A DNA stretch of 64,000 bases from Niabella drilacis (GTDB lineage: Bacteria; Bacteroidota; Bacteroidia; Chitinophagales; Chitinophagaceae), in NCBI RefSeq assembly GCF_900101395.1, contig NZ_FMZO01000011.1, forward strand, positions 28,880-92,879. The letters are read 5' to 3'. Position numbers and translations under genes: made by a program. The notes under the pieces are model-generated. The model searched no databases. It worked only from the letters and a program-made list of their open reading frames with translations, and was not told the origin of the DNA. Below, piece after piece: positions 47,701 to 55,134 of the stretch. The number at the start of each line of letters is the position of its first letter. The first letter of the stretch is position 1.

Positions 47701-48106
47701 TATTAAAACGGAATTAGAACAGCGGGGCATTCCATTCGAATATCTTACGGGGCAAACAAAAGACAGGGGAGAGAAGGTTCAGCATTTTCAGACAAATGAA
47801 AACCTGCGGGTGTTTCTGATCAGCTTAAAAGCGGGCGGCGTTGGATTAAATCTTACAGCCGCCGATTATGTTTACCTCGTAGACCCCTGGTGGAACCCGG
47901 CAGCCGAAAACCAGGCTATCGACAGAAGTCACCGTATTGGTCAGACGAGAAACGTCATTGCGGTTCGCCTGATATGCTCCAATACCATTGAAGAAAAAAT
48001 AGTGCGTCTGCAGGAAAAGAAAAAAAGGCTGGCGCAGGATTTGATCAAAACAGAAGCTTCCTTTTTCAAAAGGATGTCAAAGACGGAGCTGTTGGAAATT
48101 TTGTAG
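44768..48106 (+). CDS. SNF2-family helicase with N-terminal SWIM zinc finger
   Basis: A 1,112-aa DNA-dependent ATPase. SWIM motif SCSCHNSSGGLCAH (Cys77, Cys79, Cys87, His89) at the N-terminus, a long middle region, then the SNF2 ATPase: LADDMGLGKTLQ (Walker A, about 680-690), LDESQVIKN (DEAH-like box), LTGTPVENN, and helicase C-terminal VFSQFVGMLDLI, SLKAGGVGLNLTAADYV and DRSHRIGQTRNV. This is the common bacterial RapA/HepA-like group used in transcription or DNA repair; the exact role is unknown. Full length, alone on the strand. Confidence 0.93.
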   Translation: MEIPGAYILPDTTISTLSAYDILKHTQAAGFMEAGASRDIYPLVLDLNKGVFTRKVSAIGFPEVTVTQTTTSFITSCSCHNSSGGLCAHQAVVIHCILEQKNYRVFFDAALRRQVLLPTAKRYGLEGEPDLDIYFRLLFLDGKLHTEPRMRELIPVDEQAFEKGLLPQRVSVVKELATQEQRKSPILVLGKHRYSNQLNVLLMEAGRTQAGKIKNPVDTLDPLQCIWKAEQPAEIKFYTAITTFQNKYAELSSATELEALKQIARNPMKLDIYHHDRNISETITAKSLQPIELRILNPEIQLTVFRKEPFYEISGELLLPDAALPFKDAVIRNEYFLYYRNAWHLIADPDLHRVIRFFNAHHALMLIHASKYEAFHQSVLAPLGHRVHINYNYLHTATPAQLAEKSFDTGRIIYLQQEGNFISITPVMKYGEVEVPVYSRKQLLDTDQNGNTFRIERDHEAEVRLTAIVMGQHPDFATQIEAHEYFYLHKDQFLDAQWFLKAFEVWRNEGITLLGFDELKKNKLNPYRAKISIEVNSGTDWFNARLTVSFGGQQSSLKQLHSAIRNKRRFVQLDDGTMGILPDEWIGRMIRYFEAADIDGELLKIPKTNFSGIPDLFEQEMLNAAVQTEVDAYARCFSGAMPLPDMPVPAGLNAELRAYQREGLNWLCLLDQFNFGGCLADDMGLGKTLQIIAFILLQREKYGQRTNLVVVPTSLLFNWQDELQKFAPSLKVLLHYGSERQKGIEALQHYEVVLTSYGILVSDIRFLKTFRFNYIFLDESQVIKNPDSERYKAARLLQSRNKIILTGTPVENNTFDLYGQLSFACPGLLGSKQHFKDIYAIPIDKFEYSKRASELQQKIRPFILRRTKKQVATQLPEKTEMVIYCEMNAEQRKVYDHYERELREFISATDSETIQKNSMHVLTGLTKLRQICNAPVLLKEGHSGDRAVKIEVLTAQIESKYKEHKILVFSQFVGMLDLIKTELEQRGIPFEYLTGQTKDRGEKVQHFQTNENLRVFLISLKAGGVGLNLTAADYVYLVDPWWNPAAENQAIDRSHRIGQTRNVIAVRLICSNTIEEKIVRLQEKKKRLAQDLIKTEASFFKRMSKTELLEIL

Positions 48107-48174
48107 CAGGCATGTAGGCCGTGCTGAAAGATTGCTTTTGTAGCAATACTGTATCTTTATTTGAATTAGGTTTT

Positions 48175-51045
48175 TCATTTTCCAAATTTTCTGGGGAAAT
48201 AGGACAATGTAAGCATAAAATACTGTTGCAACACGTTAGAAATTTGCCTGCTCATCGTGTTATTGTTGGCAATGGTTGAAACTCCTTTATTTTGACGGAA
48301 AATATCCAATGCAGAAAGTTTAACTTCTAAATTATTGCCTTTCATGGCTCTGCAGGTTGCACTTGCATTCCACATAATAAAATTTATATTTCCCGATCCG
48401 GTGGCAGTGGTGCTGGTATAATTGGCATCGGTACTAATGGTAAGCTTTTTCCCGCATCTTATAGCAGTGCTGAGAGTGCTATTTGACACAGTATTCCTGA
48501 ATTGATTTTCATTCCCCGAATTATTTTGCCGTGCAAAAAAAGAAGAAAAATGCTGAGACATCATAATGCGCAACCGGTCTTTGAAACTGTAATCCATATT
48601 TAACCGGTTATTAAATGACTGGCCGTAGGAAAGATACCTGGTGCCATTAATATAAATAGGATTCCTGCTGAAATTTGCATCCGAACTCAGCGTTAGCATT
48701 AGCTGGTTTTCATTTTTAAATTTGAATGCCTTGTATAGCCTTCCATTAAAATAATAACTGTTATTTCCGTTGACATTCACCATGTAATTTTTTTGCACCC
48801 CATCTGCCGTATAAAAACTGCTGTCACTAAAAGCATTATTTGTAGCAGCGAGGCCACTATTAAATGAAACAACAAGGATATTATCTCGTTTAAGACTGTT
48901 GTAGTTTACGGAAAGCTCCATTTTTTTCTGGTGGGCAGGCTGAAGGCGGCTGTTTCCCAAATGAATGGAAAGCATATTGGCGCTGTCAATTAAGGGAGCA
49001 AGCTCATGAATGCCCGGGTAAATTGCCGATGTTGCAAAATTGAGCGAAGTCCGAAAATCAAAAACAGAGAACCGCATGTACCGATACTCAATTGCGGCAT
49101 AGGGAAGTACCTTGTTGTATGTACGGTTTATATTTTGAAAACTTTTTTGAGAAGTATTGGAGAAACCGAAAGTTTGCAATTTTGGCTCCAGTTTGATGGA
49201 AATTGTTCTTTGAAACCGGTCAAAAAGGCTCCGATAAAAAGACTTGTTCAATAAGATCGAATACTGATTATTGAATGTGGTGATACGGGCTTTATTGATA
49301 AGGGATATATTGGCGATATCTGTGCCGTCTTCTCCTATATCTGTAACCATATTGTTCTCTCCCGAACTATTTACCGAAAAATCATTCGTAAGCGCAATCT
49401 CCATAAATCGGATATGAAGCCATCGTTCCAGGTTACTATATTTCAAGGTAAGTCCCTGGTTCCAGTAGTGGTTTCGTGTATTGTATTTTCTATGAAACCT
49501 CCGGTTCTGAAGGGTATCAGCATAAAAAACAAACCGGTTTTCAGTTACCCTGTTTGTTATATTTTCCCCGATGTTGAAAAAATAGGCAGCATCCAGGTTA
49601 TTCCACTGTAGTTGATCGTATCGCGCATAGTCCAGCTCTCCGTTTTGCTTTGAAGATGTGTTTATTTTAATGCCAAGATTATCCGCCTTATTGTTGGCTT
49701 TCTGGGCGCCGGAAGTGGCATTTACCGGTCTATGTACACCGTCGCCTGCCTGCTCGTATGATGCGCCCTGCTGATAGGCTGCAATGGTGTTCTGTTTCGT
49801 AAAAAAAGAGGGGTTTATCGTTAATTGCCTATTTTTATTTTGAAAACTATAAATAGCTGAAAAATCATTTGAATTGTTCTCTGTCTCATTCGTGTTTTCC
49901 ATATCCTGCAATAGATTTCCACCTTCGTTTCTATAGGTAGTACTTTGCGTTGTGCGTTCAAGCAGCGAACGGTTATTGGAAAAAAAATAGTTGCCTTCCA
50001 ATCGGTTCTGATCCGTTGAAGTGGCCGGAATAAAATCATGCAGCAAAGAAATGCCGGCCATTGCCGGTCTGGAACTGCCCGGGTAACGTAAATTAGGCGT
50101 ATAGTCAATATTGGCGCCCACTCCTTTAAAGGTTGCATTTTTCAGGAGCGTGCCTACATCGCCAGCCACTTTATTGGTATTATTGATTGCGGCTGCCGTG
50201 GCTATTTGCGTTTTTGGGGAGAACAGGTTATAACTGATATCGGCCTCATATCTTTTTAAAGTACCATATCCCGCTCCTAATTTTCCAAAACGGCCAATAT
50301 CTTTTCCCTTCTTTAATTTTACGTTCATCTCCAATGAAGAGTCCCTGTCGGACCCGTCATTGGAGGCGGTATTATAAACCTGTATTTTGTCAACAATATT
50401 TTTTGGAAGGTTTTGGGTGGCAATTTGGGCATCACTGCCAAAAAAAGGTTTTCCATTTACTAATACGCTATTTATGGTTTTTCCATAAACCATTATTTTT
50501 CCATCAGCCCACACGGTTACGCCCGGCAATTTTCGCATTAAATCTTCTACCACAGCATTTGTATCTAATTTAAAAGCATCCGCATTAAATTCCAGGGTGT
50601 CGCCATTCATTGTTGCCGGTGGAACCGTCTTTACAATCACTTCTTTTAACTCGCCTGCAGCGCTTTCTATATTTAAGGTGCCTAAGTTTATCCCCGTTTT
50701 CCCCGGTGCTATTGAAAAGGCCATTACAGCTGGTGTATAGCCTGTGTAAGTAGCCACCAGGTAAAGCGGTGTGGCAACCGGTATTTTCGAAAAGGAAAAC
50801 TCTCCAAATTTATTGGTAAGACTAAAACTTACAATACTCGAGTCCCTGGATTTATACAGCGCTACTGTTGCTGAAATCATGGAATAATTATGACTGGAAT
50901 CCCTCAATTTCCCTGCTACACTGCCGAAGTACACGGGATCTTTCTCCTGTGATATGGCTGAATAATGATCAAGAATCAGCATCATAAATAACAGGAAGAA
51001 AAACCTGCCCATTAAACGCTGCTTTAGTTTTTTTGAATGGCGCAT
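48175..51045 (-). CDS. TonB-receptor-like outer membrane beta-barrel protein
   Basis: A 956-aa outer membrane protein. It has a signal peptide (to AISQ, about residue 33), a carboxypeptidase-regulatory-like domain (GSVAGKLRDSSHNYSMISATVALY), a plug-like part (DLMRKLPGVTVWADGKIMVYGKTINSVLVNGKPFF) and a large barrel ending KFGK. It lacks the N-terminal FQXQ-type extension of SusC, and there is no SusD nearby. It belongs to the OMP_b-brl_3-type family of unknown ligand. It follows the beta-propeller gene by 4 bp. Base composition is visibly more AT-rich than neighbours, hinting at transfer. Confidence 0.85.
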   Translation of the reverse strand: MRHSKKLKQRLMGRFFFLLFMMLILDHYSAISQEKDPVYFGSVAGKLRDSSHNYSMISATVALYKSRDSSIVSFSLTNKFGEFSFSKIPVATPLYLVATYTGYTPAVMAFSIAPGKTGINLGTLNIESAAGELKEVIVKTVPPATMNGDTLEFNADAFKLDTNAVVEDLMRKLPGVTVWADGKIMVYGKTINSVLVNGKPFFGSDAQIATQNLPKNIVDKIQVYNTASNDGSDRDSSLEMNVKLKKGKDIGRFGKLGAGYGTLKRYEADISYNLFSPKTQIATAAAINNTNKVAGDVGTLLKNATFKGVGANIDYTPNLRYPGSSRPAMAGISLLHDFIPATSTDQNRLEGNYFFSNNRSLLERTTQSTTYRNEGGNLLQDMENTNETENNSNDFSAIYSFQNKNRQLTINPSFFTKQNTIAAYQQGASYEQAGDGVHRPVNATSGAQKANNKADNLGIKINTSSKQNGELDYARYDQLQWNNLDAAYFFNIGENITNRVTENRFVFYADTLQNRRFHRKYNTRNHYWNQGLTLKYSNLERWLHIRFMEIALTNDFSVNSSGENNMVTDIGEDGTDIANISLINKARITTFNNQYSILLNKSFYRSLFDRFQRTISIKLEPKLQTFGFSNTSQKSFQNINRTYNKVLPYAAIEYRYMRFSVFDFRTSLNFATSAIYPGIHELAPLIDSANMLSIHLGNSRLQPAHQKKMELSVNYNSLKRDNILVVSFNSGLAATNNAFSDSSFYTADGVQKNYMVNVNGNNSYYFNGRLYKAFKFKNENQLMLTLSSDANFSRNPIYINGTRYLSYGQSFNNRLNMDYSFKDRLRIMMSQHFSSFFARQNNSGNENQFRNTVSNSTLSTAIRCGKKLTISTDANYTSTTATGSGNINFIMWNASATCRAMKGNNLEVKLSALDIFRQNKGVSTIANNNTMSRQISNVLQQYFMLTLSYFPRKFGK

Positions 51046-51049
51046 TAGT

Positions 51050-52333
51050 TTATAACCCCTGTTTCAGCTTCAGTTGAATGATAACAGGATTACTATTGGG
51101 GGGGCGATGCTGAAAATAATCCTCCAGTTCGGGCTTAAATACGGCCTTCTTTTCACGGCGTACTACCTCACTCTCGCTGACAAACCTGTTTGATGAAATG
51201 GTAGAATAGATATAGGTATCATCAGCGGCTACTATTTCATTATCGATGGGTAAAAATGAATTGAGGGTATCCGGCTCTGCCCGGTAAAGGGAAACAAGCG
51301 ACCCTGTTTTTAGATTATACACCAGCCCCCAATTGGCTCTGTCATATTTAAGATTTCTGATGCTGAAAATTAAATAATCATTCATTTTGTAAAAATGTGC
51401 AAGATCATAGATCATAAGGTCATTTTTTTTAAGAAAGTCTACCCTGCTTTCCCTGTTTTTGGGTACGTCTTCATCCTTCCATTTTATAGTATCCGTAAAA
51501 AAACCGGGTGGAAAACTATAGGCCATGGGGAAAATAAATTTGAAGGTTTCTTTTATCCCCCCGGTATCAACAGCATATAGGGTATAATTATCTCTTTTAT
51601 AATATAACACATTCCCGTTGGCGCTGGTAAACTGTGTGGGGCCGACATAAACGCGGCCGCCTGCAAGCCGCAAATGATTATCCGGTCCATAGGGGAGGTA
51701 TTTTTTATAAAGAACCGTATCTGATTTCAAAAAAAACAGGGTACAGGAATCCCTCCAGCTTTGCAGGGCCGCTTCTTTTGCATTATAAGGGATATCCATA
51801 AAAAACATAAACCGGTGGTTTCCGATACAGGCAAACTGACTATGAAAGTTGGTGTTTTTATAGCTTTGTACAGATTTTATATAAGTGCCATCCGGTTTAA
51901 AATAGTGTAAGAAACAGTCAGCGCCATTTTTATTAAAAGCATAGGTTTCTATTACCAGCTCATCGGTTCCATAATCATAAGTGATGTTTATATAAAAAGA
52001 GCTTTTTGCCGACTTTTTTAAATTTCCGAATTGATTGATCCTGCACAGGAACTTTCCATTTTTTTTAAACACAAAAACAGCCGACGCAAGCTCATCCAGT
52101 ATAAAAAAATGCTCCTTTGTAACCACAAGCTGGTCAATTTTATTAATAAGGCTCTGCCTGGTGGTTTCCAACGGTATATAATTGATTGCGTCAAACAACT
52201 GCGACGCAGTGCCTCCCGTTGCAGCTTCGGGATCAATACGCAGTTCCTGTTGAGGAAATATACTATTGTTTTGTGCCTGTAACGCCGCAGTTCCAATAGC
52301 AAAACAAAACATCAGGCAATGTGACTTTTTCAT
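51050..52333 (-). CDS. 6-bladed beta-propeller protein
   Basis: A 427-aa exported protein (signal to LQAQ, residue 20; no lipobox). The N-terminal motif INYIPLETTRQSLINKIDQLVVTKEHFFILDELASAVFVF is typical of the 6-bladed beta-propeller family of Bacteroidota, usually found with TonB-dependent receptors and regulators. Function is not established; a substrate-binding or sensor role at the cell surface is often assumed. First gene of a two-gene operon with the barrel protein (4-bp gap). AT-rich like its partner. Confidence 0.82.
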   Translation of the reverse strand: MKKSHCLMFCFAIGTAALQAQNNSIFPQQELRIDPEAATGGTASQLFDAINYIPLETTRQSLINKIDQLVVTKEHFFILDELASAVFVFKKNGKFLCRINQFGNLKKSAKSSFYINITYDYGTDELVIETYAFNKNGADCFLHYFKPDGTYIKSVQSYKNTNFHSQFACIGNHRFMFFMDIPYNAKEAALQSWRDSCTLFFLKSDTVLYKKYLPYGPDNHLRLAGGRVYVGPTQFTSANGNVLYYKRDNYTLYAVDTGGIKETFKFIFPMAYSFPPGFFTDTIKWKDEDVPKNRESRVDFLKKNDLMIYDLAHFYKMNDYLIFSIRNLKYDRANWGLVYNLKTGSLVSLYRAEPDTLNSFLPIDNEIVAADDTYIYSTISSNRFVSESEVVRREKKAVFKPELEDYFQHRPPNSNPVIIQLKLKQGL

Positions 52334-52368
52334 ATTAGAAATTAAATAAGTTAAAGAGCAGCGGGTAA

Positions 52369-52570
52369 TTATCGATGGTTTCCTTTTAAATCCGATTTTA
52401 TATATTCCAGGTAAAATTCCGTATCATCAGAAGTCCCTTAAACGGGATAAATAGTTTTATTACCTGTAGTTGATGGGTAGGCATAAATAGACAGTAGTTT
52501 GATGATGCCCCTGGAATTTTCATAATAGGCAAACTTTACGTTTTTGAACTGCTTTGCATCGCTAATATAA
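52369..52570 (-). pseudogene. Decayed C-terminal gene remnant
   Basis: On the minus strand one frame reads like real protein: DAKQFKNVKFAYYENSRG, then IIKLLSIYAYPSTTGNKTIY, a TAA, then GTSDDTEFYLEYIKSDLKG and a final stop at 52369-52371. There is no start codon, with stops upstream near the aldolase terminator. It is AT-rich like the operon below it. It may be the 3' end of a lost gene of the same transferred block. Family not recognised. Confidence 0.4.
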
Positions 52571-52584
52571 AATATAAATCATAT

Positions 52585-52617
52585 AAAAAAAAATCCCCGC
52601 TCATTAAAGAGCAGGGA
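52585..52617 (-). terminator. Intrinsic terminator of fbaA
   Basis: Arms TCCCCGCTC / GAGCAGGGA (one mismatch) with a 6-nt loop, preceded on the plus strand by nine A, giving a U-tract on the minus transcript. 24 bp after the stop. Confidence 0.8.
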
Positions 52618-52641
52618 TCCCTTATAGCGTTTTAACGGATC

Positions 52642-53712
52642 TTATACGTTTCTGCCGATACAATTCAGGTCAGTGAATGCTTCTTCCAAACGTTTTACAA
52701 ATGAATCCTGGCCTTTGCGCAACCATACGCGGGGGTCATAATATTTTTTGTTAGGTTTTTCTTCGCCTTCAGGGTTGCCCAGCTGTCCCTGCAGGTAGGC
52801 TTCGTTCTTTTTGTAATAGTCGAACACGCCTTCTGCAAAAGCCCACTGCATATCAGTATCCAGGTTCATTTTGATGGCGCCATAGCCAATGGCTTCTGTG
52901 ATCTTGGCTTTTTCGGAACCGCTACCGCCATGGAATACAAAGTATACCGGTTTGTCGGAAGCTGTACCAAATTTCTGCTGAATGAATTTCTGGCTGTTAT
53001 CCAGGATAGTAGGGGTCAGTACTACGTTACCTGGTTTGTAAACACCATGCACATTGCCAAATGCAGCAGCAACGGTAAACAGGTTACCTACTTTGCTTAA
53101 AGCCTCATAGGCCTGTGCTACGTCTTCGGGTTGTGTATATAACTTAGAATTATCAACGTCTGTATTGTCAACGCCATCTTCTTCACCACCGGTAACACCC
53201 AGCTCAATTTCAATACTCATTCCCAGGGGGGCCATGCGTTTGAAATATTCAACAGAGGTTTCAATATTTTCGTTGATCGGCTCTTCGCTCAGATCCAGCA
53301 TGTGCGAGCTGTAAAGAGGCTGGCCTTTTTCTTTATGAAACTGCTCACCTGCATCGATCAGTGCGCTGATCCAGGGTAACCATTTTTTTGCAGCATGGTC
53401 GGTATGCAATACCACGGGAACACCATAGTACTTTGCCACGTTGTGCACATGCATCGCACCGCTGATGGCGCCGGAAATATTGGCCTGCAATTGATCGTTC
53501 GGCATGCCTTTACCGGCAAAGAACTGTGCCCCGCCGTTGCTGAACTGGATCATTACAGGGGAGTTTACTTTTGCTGCGGTTTCTAAAACAGCATTTACAC
53601 TGTCGGTGCCCACTACGTTTACCGCAGGTAATGCAAACTTATTGTCTTTTGCGTCGTTGTAGAGGTCTTCCAGCTCTTTGCCAAATAAAACCCCGGCTCT
53701 GTATTTACTCAT
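52642..53712 (-). CDS. fbaA: Class II fructose-bisphosphate aldolase
   Basis: Zinc-dependent glycolytic/gluconeogenic aldolase; 356 aa, close to E. coli FbaA. Zinc and catalytic motifs: VVLHTDHAAKKWLPWI, SSHMLDLSEEPINENIE, MSIEIELGVTGGEEDGVD, AAAFGNVHGVYKPGNV, YFVFHGGSGSEKAKI. The last (GGSGS) is the phosphate loop. Ends in CIGRNV. Its own terminator lies downstream; the 120 bp upstream hold no clear consensus promoter. Housekeeping function. Confidence 0.96.
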   Translation of the reverse strand: MSKYRAGVLFGKELEDLYNDAKDNKFALPAVNVVGTDSVNAVLETAAKVNSPVMIQFSNGGAQFFAGKGMPNDQLQANISGAISGAMHVHNVAKYYGVPVVLHTDHAAKKWLPWISALIDAGEQFHKEKGQPLYSSHMLDLSEEPINENIETSVEYFKRMAPLGMSIEIELGVTGGEEDGVDNTDVDNSKLYTQPEDVAQAYEALSKVGNLFTVAAAFGNVHGVYKPGNVVLTPTILDNSQKFIQQKFGTASDKPVYFVFHGGSGSEKAKITEAIGYGAIKMNLDTDMQWAFAEGVFDYYKKNEAYLQGQLGNPEGEEKPNKKYYDPRVWLRKGQDSFVKRLEEAFTDLNCIGRNV

Positions 53713-53832
53713 TCATTAAAATTTTAAAAACAACTGTATTTTTTGCTTTTCGAGGCGCTAAGTTAACTATTCCTGAGAAATTATCTGCTATTTCAAAGAA
53801 TATATTGAAGTTACTGCAATAGAATTTATGAT

Positions 53833-54960
53833 CTATTTGCCGGTATTCCGGGAAACCGGCTGGAACACCGGCTTTTTGAGCGATCTTGTTTTTTCCTGGA
53901 TCAGTTTCAGGTTTTCGCGGAGCATGTATTTCAGGTGCAGCTTTAAGATCTGCCCCATGGAATTACAGCGGTTGAACGCAGCTGTATGCGAATGCTGGTT
54001 TAACTGCTCTGCCAGCTGCTTTTGCTTTGCCAGGGGGGAGATGGTATCCCGCGACATGATGTTCAGCAGCTCCATCAGCCGGAAACGGCCGGCAGCCACC
54101 CGGAAGGCCATCGCGGAACGCTCTTCTGCCTTGTATTGCTCGATAGACTCCTGGTTCAGATGGGTAAGTACGGTTTGTACAAACCGGTTATTTTCTTTGA
54201 AGAACTGGGGCATGTACAGGCTTTTGCGTCCTTCGTAGCTTTGCTGGTCAAAGTCGATGGCCCTGATGCGGTACTGGTAGCCCTCAATATCCGGTGTGCT
54301 TACGATCACAAAATTGTAGCTTCGCATATCGCCCAGCAGGCGTACAAAACAACGTTCGTTAAATTTTACAAACTCCTTTGCAAAACGGGTCTTATTCGTT
54401 TCCGGCAGGTCTAAATACTGGTTAAGGAATACATCTCCCGGAAGACCGGGGATATGTTCCTCCACTAACGTACCCCCGTCTGTATAAAATGTGATCCGGT
54501 TAGGAGAAAGGATATGCTCCATTTCCAGCCCGTAAATACGGGAGGCATCCGTGATCTTCATGTAATAATGGTCAAAATTAGCATTGAACTTATTGATGAT
54601 GCGGATCCGGAAGGGCAGGGAGTTCCCGAAATTACAGTAGTCGATACGGGCCACATCCAGCTGATCGGCAAAACTCATATCGCCTTCTGTTTTCAGGATG
54701 GCATAGATCTTTACCAGCCCCTCCTTTAGAAAGTCCCAGTCGCGCTTATCATAAATAGCCTTTTCCCAGTGGGTATAGTTGCCATCGCGGTCCTTGATAG
54801 GGATCGACCAGGTAAAATTAAGCAGGTCGCGGTGTGAAACCGGCAACTTTACTTCACGTCCCTGGTGCTTCAGGTATGCAGAAAGCTCCGGGTTTACCGG
54901 GTACAATAGCTTCTTGCGCGATGGTTTGTCGTTCAGCTCGTCGATAAGCGATGTGTCCAT
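53833..54960 (-). CDS. Conserved hypothetical protein with kinase-like (APH-type) motifs
   Basis: A 375-aa cytosolic protein of no named family that I recognise. Read closely, it carries the order of motifs of a protein-kinase/aminoglycoside-phosphotransferase fold: Lys135 in YYMKITDASRI, Glu146 or Glu148 in GLEMEHIL, a hinge-like GTLVEEHIPGLPGD, a catalytic loop RLLGDMRSYNFVIV (Asp211, Asn216, five apart as in APH) and a DFG-like IDFDQQSY (236-238). The C-terminus is helical and basic. The upstream in-frame TTG (54984) lies in a repeat; ATG 54960 is preferred. It stands between aldolase and a metal-related receptor. Substrate unknown; the kinase call is inference. Confidence 0.7.
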   Translation of the reverse strand: MDTSLIDELNDKPSRKKLLYPVNPELSAYLKHQGREVKLPVSHRDLLNFTWSIPIKDRDGNYTHWEKAIYDKRDWDFLKEGLVKIYAILKTEGDMSFADQLDVARIDYCNFGNSLPFRIRIINKFNANFDHYYMKITDASRIYGLEMEHILSPNRITFYTDGGTLVEEHIPGLPGDVFLNQYLDLPETNKTRFAKEFVKFNERCFVRLLGDMRSYNFVIVSTPDIEGYQYRIRAIDFDQQSYEGRKSLYMPQFFKENNRFVQTVLTHLNQESIEQYKAEERSAMAFRVAAGRFRLMELLNIMSRDTISPLAKQKQLAEQLNQHSHTAAFNRCNSMGQILKLHLKYMLRENLKLIQEKTRSLKKPVFQPVSRNTGK

Positions 54961-55134
54961 AGGGCAATTTAAGGAATTTGACAATTTGAAAATGAAAAAC
55001 CCGGATCAGGCATAAAACATTAAGCCGAAACCTGAAACAGATACAGAAGTTTTCAGCGATCGGCTGATGACACTGGGGGTCCTGCATCAAACGGATCTGA
55101 CCTCAGGCCGGTCTACTTCTGCATTTTACATTTC

